From Calliopum simillimum (Eukaryota > Arthropoda > Insecta > Diptera > Lauxaniidae): a stretch of DNA of 64,000 nucleotides. Below the pieces are notes generated by a model. The model was not told the DNA's origin. It searched no databases and saw only the letters and a program-made list of their open reading frames with translations. Of this stretch, positions 38,201 through 53,200 are shown piece after piece. The translations under genes and the position numbers were made by a program. Numbering within the stretch: position 1 is the stretch's first letter; each line of letters begins with the position of its first letter. The stretch covers positions 130,599,287 through 130,663,286 of the forward strand of contig OX638369.1 of NCBI GenBank assembly GCA_951812925.1, written 5' to 3'.

Positions 38201-41200
38201 GCATCGGATAGTTACACTCTTCCTTATCCAAATATCTTTTCAGAGTTTTCCAATAGGATTCTTATTTTCCGAGTTATGATCCTTTGAAGATAAGATATTT
38301 CAGCCGCCATACAAAAGACAAAATATTTTGGGTGCGTGGCATATCCCATTTATTTATTTTAGGGCATTCTATTTCGCCAAAAAAAAATTTGAGTTTTTGA
38401 TATTTTTCTATACCATTCGATGCTTTCCGAGTTTTTTCTTATTATTATTCTCATCGGTTTATTTATCATTTTGAAAGCATGACCGTTAGAAGTGAAAAGA
38501 TACAAGTTTCATAACAAAAAATAGCTATGAATAAAAACATCGACTAAAATAATAAGATTAGATTGTTGACCGAGCAGGGATCGGTCTCCAGGTACTAGTA
38601 TATAATGTGATGAATTCTTGATATGAACATTAAGATAATAAATATTTCTTTACTCAAATAATACGAACTCATTGAAGCCGAAGGAGAAAACTTTTATTGA
38701 GTTTGTTATCTTTGGCCTTGCAAAATATTACAGATCCCTAGTAGTCTATACATATAAAAAATTTTCGAATAACTTTGCAAGTATATGTTTTTGTTCAGAG
38801 CTTGTGCGAAATGTGGTTGCTCTTAGAATAGCATTTTAAAGATGTTGTTAGTATGGTAGGTAGCACACCTTCTTGTCTGAACTTAACTTACTATTCTTCA
38901 GAGTTTGGATCAACCTTACTCAGTATTTTATCGCAATAAAGCATTTCAAATGTAGATGCATAACAAACATTTTAACCTTTATAGAAATTAAATAAGTTTT
39001 TTACCAATGGTAAGGTTAATTCTATTAAGCATTTCAAAAATAGAATATAAAAAGTACCTGCTTTCAAATTAATCAAACTAAAAAAGTAAATTTTTTTAAT
39101 AATAAAAAACCCTCCGTTTAGCAAAAATATATTTGAATACTAAAAAATAAATCATAAAAAAGTTTTTCAAATTTTCTTAGCAAAGTTTATACTATTCAAA
39201 TTGTTTGTGTTTTGTTTGTTGCTCCACATGCCCCATTTATTGTGCTTTAAGTAGACTGTCAAATGCCTTAAGTCCTGTCTATAAATGTACACACATACAC
39301 TTATGCGTGTATGACGTATTCGACTGCCAACAAACCAGGATATTGATTACTAAGAAAAGGACATTCACATGGGGTGTGCCGATTGTTCTGACTAATGGCA
39401 ATAAGCGCGCCATGTTGGCGCAAAAAAAGTAATTCAAATTGTTGCCCTGCAAATGTTTTCTTTTGTTTCCAGCAATTTGGCAAAAGGAAAACAAAAGAAA
39501 AAAATTTAAAATTGACAAATAAAGAACAGTGGAAGCGTCAAAAAGTTAATGGGTATGGAAAATAGAATATTTTTCAGGGCTACAAAATTTTCATACATAT
39601 GTGAAGAAGGTGAATTACATGTTAAAAGGTGTGCAAAAGCATATGCATTCATTATAAATAAATATAGGTATTCCCGCAAGGACAATGATGTACATACAAC
39701 TTTTTTTTATCCTGTTAGTATATCACGGGTGTTCAAAACATTTTTTAACCCTCAAGTTGCATCACTCGGAAAGTTTTTATATTTTCTTCTTCGGGGTAGT
39801 TTTCTAATCATATTAAAAAAAAATTAAGAAAATCCGTCGGGCGCTTTTTTTTTAAATTGAATTTTCCGTTTTTGGCAAAGTTAAGTCAAAAATAACATGC
39901 AAAAACTAAAATGAATAAAAAGGAACACGAATAGTAATTTCTAACTAAGTTTTGAATGCTGAATTCAAATCCGTTAACAAAATCGATCTATCACTACAGA
40001 ATTTTGAGATATGATAACACAAAAATTACCAAAATATAAGATTTTTCGTGATTTTTTTCTACTTTTGAGGTTATGTAACACGACAGTGAAATACTTTGTC
40101 ATAAAACCTGTTATGTAAGTCAAAAGCACATATCTTTGCGTACAAAACTCTTTTTAAATTATATCAATATCTTTTTTTTTCTTGGAGTTATCCTAGCCTA
40201 AAAATTTAAAAAGAAACAAAAACAAGATTTTCGACTACGTTGGAGGCTACATAGAGAACGCACGAAATTTTTTTGGTCTTTTATACAAACTGCATCACTT
40301 GTAATCATATTTTCTTCAAAATTAACCATCAAACAGTCATCTACGATTTTTCCATACAAAGTTATGAGCTCTTTAATATGACATCAAGAAACACAAAAAC
40401 GTTATGCCAAAACAAAAAAGTTAGTTTGCTTAAAATTGTTGTGCCGAAGAAGGTAAAATTCGTAGGTGACCACTCGATGGCTGAATTTGAAGACGAGGGA
40501 TTGTAGTAAGTAATTCAGTTAGTATAAAAAAGCAGAAAAATTTCGTGCGTTCTCTATGTAGCCTTCAACAATGTCAAACATCTTGTTTTTGTTCTTTTTT
40601 AAATTTTTAGATTAGGATAACTCCTAGAAAAAAAGGCTATTGATATAATTTTGAAAAAATGTTATAGACAAAGATATGTGCTTTTGACTTAGATAACAAG
40701 TTTTATGACAAAGTATTACACTGACTTGTTACATAACCTCAAAAGTGGGAAAAAGTCACGAAAAATCTTATATTTGGGTTAGGATATCTCAAAATTCTGT
40801 AGCGATAGAACGATTTTGTTAAGGGATCTGAATTCAGCATCCAAAAGTTAGTTCAAAATGTCTTTTCGTGTTCCTTTTTATTGATTTTAGTTTTCGCATG
40901 TTATTTTTGACTTAACTCAACTTTGGCAAAAACGGAAAACTCGATTTAAAAAAAGAGCGCCCGACGGATTTTCTTAATTTTTTTTTTTATGAACAGGAAA
41001 GTACCTTGAACAAGAAAATATAAACACTTTCCGAGTGATGCAACTTGAGGGTTAAAAAATGTTTTGAACACCCGTGATATATGTACAAAATTTCTTTAGA
41101 ATATCATCTTTAACTTTTAATTCAATCGCATACATCTTTATTCGTTTAATTAGCTTAAGATTTGCAATGTTGCGTGCGAAACATCCTTTTAGGACTACTT

Positions 41201-44200
41201 CGCATTACATTGTCACGTGACTAAAATTTATTAAGAACAAACAAAATACAGAAAGTGTTGACCAGTCACTTAAATACTTATAAGTACGCACATTAGTGAC
41301 CTAATAAAACATAAAGTAAAATATGGAGCATTCAAGCATTACGTAAGCAGACCCGCAATTAGTTTTGTCAGAGTGAGAAAACATTGAACGTCTTCCTTAG
41401 CATGCTTATTTAATATTTGGGCCCGTCCATAAAATACGTCCGCTACTGGGAGAGAGGGGGGAGGTTTACAAAATGTGACTTAAATAAACACAGGGGGATG
41501 GGGAGGTTGAAGATATTGTGACCGTCCACACTCGAAGATACCATTTATAGCTCTCCGTACTGACACAGATGACAGTACTAAACGATTTTAAATTTTGAGT
41601 ACTTTTTTAAGATAGGTACATTAAAATTGGGGGCGGTCAGGAAGGATTTGAACGTCCTTTGAGGAACGAGGGGTATAGATTTGAGGACAGAGTTAGACAA
41701 ACGGGGAGGAGGGATCAAATTTACGGCAAAAAACGCGGACGTCTTTTATGGACGGCCCCTTATCGGCAGATTTTTTTTATAATTTATTGAAATTCCAGCA
41801 GCAGGATATCGGCTATAAGACAAACAAAAATAATTTATTAAAGATCGTCAGTCACACTCTTTTATTTGAAGCACATACATATTAACGATGTTATGACAAA
41901 ACTATGATTTGGATGAAACAAGTATGAGAATCCAGATAAAATTCTTTTTGTAGCTTCAACCGATATTAACTCGAAATTGTTCAATTGGCGAAGAAATGCT
42001 AACTGCGTTATTTGGCACCTGAGTTAATTAGCATTAATTTCTAAGTCAATTTAAATGATAACGCACACGTTGGTATCGTGCAAATATAATACTTTTCTTA
42101 ATAGACACATGAATATTTGAGTAAATTGAAAAAAAAAAAAAAAAAAATAATTGTTAAAATCATTTTGGAGTAATCTGGTAAGCAATATTGCCCTACTCAA
42201 GCAAAACCTTTCACTATGATAACAGGTTTGACTTCAGTATATGGAAAGTTGAAACCGATTTTAAGATTCTTCTAACTTTACATTATTTTTGTTTTTTATA
42301 TATCTACATGGAGAGACCGAAATTTGTGTTATCAGTTCTGCAAACAATTTTCTCCATCTTAACCTAAGTTTTCCTCTATCAATATTAATGGTCATTAGCA
42401 AGTCAATTAAATAAAAATGAACAACAGTTTCAGGCCTTCAACGTAAGTTAATCAAAAAGCTTGATTTAAGTAAGATGTGAAACTTAAAAACTTCAGCTAA
42501 ATCTAGATTCAACCAGCTTGATGACCTGAATCAAGGCACAAGAGTGATGATTATGAAAACGTTTCCAACGAATGAATGAATGCATCACGAGTTGTAGCTA
42601 CATTGTACAATGTACATTAGGCCGGGTCAATTTATTCGGGAGGCAAAAAATTGGCGAAGAGTATAGCAACAAAACAATCTACGAAAAATTCCAAGAAACT
42701 TAGCCCAAGAAACCATGGGTCTAAAATCAATATCGAGCCGCCGTAAATTGCGTTGAAGTTTTGTATGAAGCACTTTAAAATACAATAAGAAAAATAAAAA
42801 ATTCAATTTTTTTTTTACTTGTTTCATATAAAATTATTCAAAGTATTTGAATTTTTTGTTTTTTTTTTATTGAATTTTAAAGTACTACATACAAAACTTC
42901 AACGCAATTTACGGCGGCTCGATATTGATTTTAGACCCATGGTTTCTTGGGCAAAGTTTCTTGAAATTTTTCGTAGATTGTTTTGTTGCTATACTCTTTG
43001 CCGCAAAAAAATTTGACCCGGCCTAATGTACATATTTACTTGGTATCAGTATCTAAGGTATTATATATCATCATTTACTTTGTGTAAATCGAAGTACAAT
43101 ACGATAAAAAATAAGTGAAAATAAACTCAACCAATAGTGGAAAATTCGCATTAACAATTAAAATTTACAATTAGTATAACAATTATACTACAATTACAAT
43201 GTCTATTTCGCTCCCAGCGAACCAAGTTTATTGATGGCGTTAAGAGCGTTGAAAGCTTCTAACGCTTTGATTTACTCAATGAGCGACGCACACCTGACTG
43301 AGTCGCAGGTGATTACGGTTTTCCGGTATGAGGAGTGTTGATTCCAGTTGCCATTGTAATCAGAGTTTTATTAAATTTTTGCAACATTATGGGTATTTAG
43401 TTGTCACACAATTAGTGCTTTCGGTTGTTCGGTGTTGTTCGAAATAATGAAATATAGGGCCTTATTGCAAATAAATATTCTCGAAAATTTATTCTCTTAC
43501 TCTCTAGTTTGCAATAGCAAAAATAATTTACTGGAACGGGAAAATTTTTTTAGTGAACTTTTTGGTGCCAAAAATCATTTTTTAATTAAAAAAGCAAAGC
43601 ATTAACTTAATTTTCATAAATTTTATTCAATTGCTATTGCTTGTTTATCTACGTGTTTTTTTTTTTTTTGTGCAAAATGTCAACGGAATTGGAAAAAGTC
43701 AGCATTGCAAACGGTTTGTTTGCGCTAAATATCAATGATATTGGAAAGACTCAGCGTTGCCATACATTTTTTTTTTTTTGTGCAAAATGTCACTGGTATT
43801 GAAAAAAACTCAGCGTTGCAAACTGGTTATTTCTGAAATTGCCATCGATATTAAAATTAAAAATGTATCCCTGTTGGTAGGGGAGTGTCTATTCATAAAA
43901 TATTCACTTGTTCTAGTGCTCCTTCTCGAGAAGCAGTATATTTTCGAGAATGGAAACTCCCTTCAGATTTACGATAAGGCCCATATTCTTCAAAGCCAAA
44001 ACCTATATGGGGGCATTGATAAATGTTGAATCAAGTAAATCGAACGATATTATGTCATCTCTTAAATGAAATTGGACGATTTTATGATCGAAAAATCGGT
44101 GTATGTCTAGAAGCAATACGAGTTTCACTCTAAATTTGAAGGATATTGAAACAGAATTTAATGAAAATTTATGTTGAAAAATTAAGCAAAATAAAAAGAC

Positions 44201-47200
44201 ACCAACATTATAAAAATAGATTTTTTATGTTACAAGTTTACTATTATTAATTTTAGCTGAAAAAATTTTTTTTTTACATAAAAATTCAGTTAGTTATCTA
44301 CATTTTACATTATGGGCCTGTTTTCCCAAACCATGAAACTTTAAAAAATCATAACTTTGTTAATTTTCACCAAAACAAAAAATTAAAAAATACGTACTCG
44401 ATAATTTTCAATATACATAGTTCAATTTGATGCAACCCCATCAATTTAGTCGGAATAGAGGCTTCATCAATTAGGTTGAATTAAAGTACTGACTTTAAAT
44501 TACAATTTTAAAAATATTAGTTTTGTAATTTTTGCATACAAAAATAATGATTAACAATTCATAACACACTTTCAGTGTGAACTGAGGAATATTTTGAAAA
44601 TATAAATTATTATTCTTTAGAATCGTTAAACGTCAGCGATATACTGAAAAACCCGCCAGTTTAATGATTGTATCTTATGAAGGAAATTTTACCATAAAAG
44701 CGGTCATTATCATAATAATATGACATACAACTCAAAGTTGAAAATTCAATACCCGTCTAAAAAAAAATGACAAAACTAGTGCAACTATATGAACCTTAAC
44801 CGCCAAAAAGACTTAACCGATAAAAAACAAGTTTTACAGTAGAATCTTTTTTTAATTTTCTTTGCATACATTGTTGTGCAAAAATCAAAATTGCTATCGC
44901 TATAACTTCGTAATGGTACTTTTTACAGCCATGAAATTTGAAGGAAAGATGCTATGGACGCGAGTTATCGATTTCTGATTCGGAAATCTGAAATCGTGTC
45001 GATTAAGCCTTTTTGGCGGTTAGGGCTTGATACATTAATATGAATATATGTAAATAGTAACTTATAATGAAATTTTTTTTTCTGCTATTTAGCATTGTAC
45101 GAGAAAATACGTGCATATCAGTGTGCTCAAAAGGCAACCTAAACAACTTTTGCTCTGGCATATGCATAAAAAAAAATATGTATTATGGGGGGGGGGTTTC
45201 GGTAACCGTCATGACGCTAGGGGGCCTGGTCCAGCGTCACTTTTTGTCACATAGGGGCCCCCCCCCCGGGTTCATTTTGGCGAGTTTTAGCGTCACGGAG
45301 TTTATGGACAGCCCCTAATATGTTTTAAAGAACAAGGTATTCATGAATTTTTAAAATTCTATAGAAATACACAATTCATGAGCCTCCCTAATATGCTGTT
45401 ATTATTAAATTAATTAGTATTGACAAAACTGATTGTAAGTTTTCTATAAAAATATTGGATTTGATATTTTTATTCATTGCACTTTGATGGTTTCCAAACA
45501 CAAATATCCTATATATACATATATCCTATTCTAAAGAAGGACGACCATTCCATAGAAATGTCTCGTCCTTATTAGGATTACTACATTTAGTTTTTCATTC
45601 CATGTGCATTTGAAGCCTAATGAAAACGCTTGGCGACCAAGTGCAATTAAAGTTTCAATGACAATGCGTAAATGAGAACATCGACGCTGGCAGAGGCAGG
45701 AAATTGCGGCCTAATTGCCAACCGTACAAAGTATTTAGTTAACGAAAACTCATCCAACGTATAAATGTACATACCTACATTCATACATATAGGTATGTTT
45801 TGGTGATTACGTATTACATACTTATGCTTCGATACATTTCTATTATTTTTTTTCTCGTTTTTTTATTATTCTATTTCTGTTTAAAACATTTGCCACTTGC
45901 TTTCAAGCTTGCTCTTTACTATTTTTGTCTGTACTACATTTTTTCACGTATTTTCTAATTTTTTCAATGTGTTTTTTGTAACCATTCGAATTGTTGTTGT
46001 ATTTAATTAAAGGCTTTGTTTGCCCCATGAGCTTGTAATTAGGCATACTATCAAATGCTAAATATTTTAGAAAGATCTATGCTGCTACTACGAGTACGAT
46101 GTCCTGCAAAAGTTCATATCTAATTTATTGCGCTACCTAAATATAGAGAAATGTTATATACTTTTTCTCGCCAGTCATGCTGCGTTCTGTCTTCAAAAGC
46201 TTATAAATACGTCTCTGCTATGACAATGCAGTGCGACAGATTTTTAAAAAATATATTTTACAAGAAAACGAAAACCTGAATTAATACCACAGTATAACAT
46301 TAATTTTAACAATATCCCTATAACTTGGATACAAAAAGTTAAATATTTAGGTGTGATTCTTGATCCTAAAATGAAACTTAATGAGCATATTCCTTATGTT
46401 GTAAATAAGATAAATATACTAATTAGACTTTTGTATCCTTTTATCAATAGGAAATCTACCCATACTATTAGCAACAAAAAATTAATTTTGAAATCTATTT
46501 TTCACTAAGTTCTAATTGCCATTTAAAAAAACTACAAGTTTCCCAAAATAAACTACTTAATTAATGTAAAATTTACCATGGTTCTACTCTAAGAATAGGT
46601 TACATACTTTGGCAGATATAGAAAAAATAACTGATAGAATTAAAAAGTTTACACAAAATTTTAATATCAAGTGTTTATATTCTGATTATAGCCATATTAG
46701 TGAACTGGTACCCTCAGATGATTTCACTAACTATTTACTTAGTTGATTAGGTTATTATTTTTTTTATAAAAAGTCAAATAGGTTTTTGAAATGTATTACC
46801 TCCACTTTTATAATATTGTATTTATTTAAATATTTTTATGCATAAATTAAAAATGATTAAACATTTTTTTCCCATTGAATGCCATTATTCATTTTATATG
46901 TAAAATGGGCTGCTGATTCCGAAAATTGCATTATTTTTTGTTTTATTTCGTGTCGTTTTCGAGATATCGGTTATTTTCGGTTTTTGGACCAACAAAAAAA
47001 TATAGTTCCACTTAAATACAAATATCTCCAGAACCAATTTTTGTGTTTAAACGTATTATATGTCATATTAAAGGTAATTAAATTAGTTGATTAGGTTATT
47101 ATTTTTTTTATAAAAAGTCAAATAGGTTTTTGAAATGTTTTACCTCCACTTTTATAATATTGTATTTATTTAAATATTTGTATGCATAAATTAATTATTA

Positions 47201-50200
47201 AGTAGAGAAAGAATAACACTGGTCTACACTATTTTCGACTGGAGTAACCAAATAGTGTTCCTAAAGTTATTTGGTGCGCTGAATTCGAATCTGCAATCGG
47301 TTTTTCTCTATCAGGTCAGGTTTTGGAGATAATCGACCTTTTAGATTTTTGAGGTTATAGCTCCATTTTTTCGAACATATTTTGAGAAACCCAATTTCGA
47401 TCGAATATGTTTTTACACTATTATAGAGAAAAATTCCTAAACTTTCAACAAGTGTACCAATGCCTAAGATCCGATTCAAATTGTCTGAGTTATAGCAACG
47501 AAAAGTTCATTTGTATAGTAGTTTTTTACACTTTTTCGTGTTTAAGCCAAATTAAACACGGTTTTTTTGCCAGTAGCTTATACAATACAAATATATATTT
47601 TTTATATTTTAGTTCAATAGTGTATTTAATTGCAAATATTTGGAATTCAATTTGAGTAAAATCGGATCATTTTTTAAAAAGTTATTAAGGTGTTAGTGAA
47701 ATAAGACCATTTCGATTTTCATATTATAATAATATATATATATATACATAATTATATAATTCTTGAGATATTTGTATTTAAGTGGAACTATATTTCTTTT
47801 TGGTCCAAAAACCGAAAATGATCGATATCTCGAAAACGACACGAAATAAAAAAAAAATAATGTGATTTTCGGAATCAGCAGCCCATTTTATATATCAAAT
47901 AAACAATGGCATTCACTGGAAATTTTGGCTGTAAACTAGTGTTATTATTATATGTATCAACCATTTTTTATATTAATAAACTAAATTGGATTGAATTGAA
48001 AAAAAAAATTTCCTTGGCCTTGTCTCGGATATTAAAAAGCTTAATAACTCGAGAACTGTGTTTTTTTGATGGATGGATATGTTGCCCAATGATGTTTTGT
48101 GATACATATTTATTTTAACAAAATTCGTCGTCGTTCTTAATTACTCGGAAAGCTTTTTTAAGATACAATTTATGGATTTGCATTACTTTGTGTTACTTAA
48201 TGAAATATGTATAACGATACATCCAACGTAAAAGTTGAAATTTGAAGGGCTTGGAGCAATTTTTGAAGTTACAACAGAATTGACAAATTGCGTTGGTAAC
48301 TTAACTTTCAAAGATATTATTTAATTTTTCTTTGAAAATCAGTGGTTGCAAGTCCTACATACCAACATAATGTCCGTAAAATATTTTTTAATGGTAGTTG
48401 GAAAGTTAAGTTACCAACTTTTCTCATGGAACATTTGGTTGCTGAAACAGAACATTAATGGGTAACTAGAGTTACAATATTTATTCATTTTATCCAAATT
48501 AAAAGTTGAAACTGTTAATATCTCTGTAAATCAATTTGGAATAGTGACTACGATTTAATAGTCGAAAAACATTTATTTTGTGTACAGATTTCAAAAGTAT
48601 TTATTATTTTTTTTTTTTTATTTAGTTTTCTTGTTTTAACGAAAACAATACAAAAATGATCATAACTAAAAACTACGATTTTCGAGTTACTAACTTTTAC
48701 GTTGGACGTATCGATATATTACGAAAATTTATTTTTATTTGTACTTTGAGTGATCCGATCCTCAATTCGTCATAATTATGTGTTAGAAGAATACACAGAT
48801 AGATTTATATAAAAATCTATATATGCAAATATATGACTGAAAAGTTCAATTAAAAATTAATTTTTAAAAAATAATCGTAATATTTTTTTTTAATTTTGTA
48901 CTATCGCGGATGTTGCCAAGGGAATTTAAAAAAATAAATGCCACAAAGCGTCACCAGGCAACATATCTACTCATCAAAAAATCATTCAAATCGGGTTAAT
49001 AGTGCCCGAGTTACTAAGGTTTTTAATAATACGGACAAAGCCGAGGCTCACTGTGCAAATGGCTCTCGAGTTATGGAGTTTTTTAAACTTCCCACTTGAA
49101 GTTTTTCGGTTTTAATTATTCTGTTGCCATGATATCTAGAAAAGTTTTTAAGTTCAGAGTATTTACTAGGGATTTTTCAATTTAGCCTTCAGTATTTATT
49201 TTAAGGCAATTTTAACACAAGTTCTGAGCTATAAAAATACACAGCAACAAAATAGTAAAAATTAAAAAAAAAAAATAAATTTGATCTTCAGTAGACACCC
49301 CCCCTAATGATAATAGAATTTCTCATATTGAAAATTCATTGCTCAAGGAAAGCAATTACGTAGCATTATAAGTTTTGCTTTCGGTTTTTACGTCACGTCT
49401 GCTGTTCGTCATTATTTCATGGAAAAAATTTATTTTTAAAAATATATATTTGCGCCAATTTTTTGTTTTGTATATGTAAAAAAAAAAAAATATTGTACAT
49501 ATATAAATATTTGTATGTATATAATAGTTACTCATGCGAAAGTGAGAATTTCATTTTCAACTTCTTGATACAGATTTGTTGCTATGGTATGCTTTGTTTA
49601 CGATAGCTGCTTAATTAATTATTATTAGAATTTTAATAATATTTGAAGTGTTTGTTTTTATTTCTGTTTTTCTCTTCAAACTGCTTACATATTGCAAAAT
49701 GCAGCAAAATTGATAAGTACTGAATCTGAGTCTGCAGTCAAAGTGTGAAATCTATAAATTTTTAATTCAATTATAACAACAAAAAGATCTTACAACTTAA
49801 AATTTTGAAAATTTCTGAAGAATTTAGTGGTAAAGTCATTTAATCGGAAAATATCTGAGAAGTCGCTGATTACGAAATATTCTACATAAAGGTTTGTATA
49901 AGTGAGTTAAAGCCGATCATTAAAAGTTACTTACTGCCGCGAACTTATTCGAAATTTTCATGTTTGACATTTCACTTTTTCAGGGTTTGCCCATATATCT
50001 CATGTGACACAATTAAAATTTATTTTTGTTTCATAACAGTTTTGTTTTTTTCATATGATCATATTTTTTATCACAAGTGTATTACATTTATGTAAACAAA
50101 TTTATCATTCCAAATTATTAGCAGTGAAGTTGCCTTTGTATTTTAAAGTTTGATGGTCACAAAAAGTATTGTACAATACAATGTCAGATAATATATTTCA

Positions 50201-53200
50201 ATGTTGTCAAATTGTATATGTAAGTACATACATATAAAGCAATTTTTAGTTAGGTTAGAGTGAGAAAAATCTGGAAAATTGTTTTTGTTTTTTCCGAGAA
50301 AAGTTTTTATTGCTGCCCATCATAATAAATAATTTTAAGATAAATTTCTTTAAATATTAACTAAAAACCCAGCACTGTTTGATTTCGACTCTAGAGTATC
50401 AAGGGAGTGACGACCTTCTAGATCAATTGTTTTGAGAAATATGCATTAACTTTCAGAGACTAAATTATGAAATAGACGCAAGAATAGTTTTATCAAACAG
50501 TAACAGGTTTTCAGTAGTTCTTTGGCAAACGCTTTTGGAAAAATTTAAAAAAATCTATAACACAGGGTTCAACTAAGTAAATTTTAGACCCATAAAAAAC
50601 ATAAAACATAAGGATTTTCAAACAACGCTTTTCAATTAATAAAGCTTTAAAGTTTTATTTAATTTATTTTCTGCTGCTGAAGCACAAATCACACTTTTTA
50701 AAATATGTAGACGGCACACGTGTGCTTATATGAATATGTAAATGTATATTTAAATAACAAAAATATTCGTATATTTTAAATGAGCTAGCAAATTCAAAAA
50801 ATATTAAACTCACAAAGGGTCAATATTCTCCAACACATGCAGTTTGCTTGAAAATTTGCTCGCTTTCTTTGAAATACGCTTTTGTTCGTTATTTTTCCTT
50901 TTAAGTTGGCTTAGTAGTCATCATGCTTTTTATGCATAATCGTTGCTCTTACGGATATGTCTACGCTAAAGTAACAACTTCACTCCTGAATGACATCATA
51001 ATTCGTTCATCCGTAAACAACATTGCGTTTTCACTTTACAAAATCAGAATAGAAAACAAGCAGGATCATGTGACTCAATATGACCTCAGGCTTTTCTTGT
51101 TTCGTGTCCTTAATGTTCGCTAAAGTATTGGCTTTCATTTAAAAGGCTGCCTGTCTGTCTGTCTATACATTTGACTGTTGTTTTTTTGTTGCCAATTTTA
51201 TTAAAGGACTCGTTTATATTGGCATAGTAAAGAGGAGAACTTAAAACTCGATGTTATCACTCATGGAGCTGTGAAAACAAAATGTTTGTTTTTTTTTGTG
51301 ACCAACCTACAGCTGGATCAATATTTGTCATATGAATTATTTACGATACAACATTTTCACGCTGGCCAATGGAAGTACAAAGGGTCAGCGTTAATGGTTT
51401 TTGTTTCCATTGATGTTTATTGTTTGCTAAAGAAACGTCACTATTAAATTATCCTTGTGGGACGTCATAACTTCTATCAACCTTAACAGACTTTAAGTAT
51501 GGCAGCATTTTTTCGGAGCATCTGTTTCAAAAAGTGTCTTTCGTGATTAAAAAAAAAGTATAGATATTCTAGTGCAGATGGTGCACAAACTGAAATTGGT
51601 TTAGAATGTTAGACACGCAAGACATAAAATTCAAAGAAAAAAAAAATTTTTTAAACTACCACCAGAATTCAAGGAGTTTTACGTATTCATCCAAACTTAT
51701 AAAAGAAGTATCATGTTCGAAATATGTACGTACATATGATGAAATATACACATAACCATCAACTTGACTGTAAATTCGAACACTCTGTGACAAGTGGTTT
51801 TTGTATGACATTGTTAAAAATAGCGTTTTCTTATCCGCTGATGACAAGACTGTAAGTGACTATGACACTATTTTAAGAAATACGGAATCAAATTGGGATA
51901 CAAGCAATAATTAAAGCAGTTATTTACAAGATATTTTTTGATGCTGTATCCAAATAAAGCCGCAAATTGCTCTATCACGTCAGGAATACGATATATTTAA
52001 TCAAACCAAAAAGTTTAATTCTAAAAAGTTTAATACAAAAGTTTAATACGATGTTCCAAAGAAAAGAAGGATATTGATATAACTCAAGTTGAGTTTTAAA
52101 GAATAAATAAAAATAATCTTGTTTTGATATACAATACAATTTCTAAAATATTAAAAACTGAATTTTTTCCACTAATATATTTAGTAAGGTAAGGGAGGGA
52201 AATATGGACTACGTGGGTAATATGGACCACACGGTTATTTCCCACTGCATACATAGGATTTACCGTTATTCATGTTCAAACTTAACGCTAATACCTAAAG
52301 CTTATAATAGGGCGATTTTAGCGTTCGGTGAAGTCGCATGTTTCTGTAAAGTTGATTTTTCTAAAAAAAAGATCAGTGATAATTTTTTTCTAGTGAGTAT
52401 ATTGCATTATTTCACTTTAAAGAAATCGCGTTTTTAAATAAATGGTTAATTATATGAAGTCAGTGAATACCATTTATAATTTATTAGCACAAATAAGTTC
52501 ATTGACCAAAAGGGTTTTTGATAAAAAAAACCATTTATTTCACCAACACGTGCTGTGGGTAATATGGACCACCAAAGAAAAAAGCCTCAAAAACAAATGT
52601 ATTTATCATCTTTTTCAGATGGGGAATCTAGTTGCAGTTTTCATGACGAGTCTGATGGTCATTATATGTAATTCGTTAACTACAAAGGAAAAAAATTATA
52701 AAAAATGCATATAATGTAATACCCTTTACTCAGAAGATCGAAGTGGCGAATTTTGGGTTGAATGTGTAATCTGACGTTCTTGGAGTCATGAAAAATGTGC
52801 CGAATGTGGAAGTGACATTTTTATATGCAACTTCTGTACCAAATAAACATGTGGGGCAATATGGACTATATAGTCCATATAACACTACACTTTTTTTTTA
52901 TCTTCATTTTGATATTTTCAGTTTTTTAATTTTTTTTCTTTATCCTGATGAGATATTTATCTAAAAGTGAATCAGAATAAAGGTAAATTGTTTCCTTTAC
53001 TGGATGACATAAAATTAATTGTTTTGTTTTATGTATTTTGGGTTTTATTTAAAAAAGAAAGATGGGTGGTCCATATTTCCCTCCCTTACCCTAATAACTG
53101 AATAAATAATACAAAATACCTTCAAGACCTATTTAGGTTAGAAGGTTATATTAACAGCGTAATTTCATTTAGGTGGTTATTGTGCCGTGTATTTTCCATT

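Noticed and set aside
40273..40506. 77-codon frame at the loop of a palindrome
   Set aside because: It spans the mirror centre and has no recognisable domain. Its length is within chance expectation.
42627..43016. Conserved-looking peptide KVLHTKLQRNLRRLDIDFRP found twice
   Set aside because: The two occurrences are the two arms of one palindrome, so the apparent conservation is repeat symmetry.
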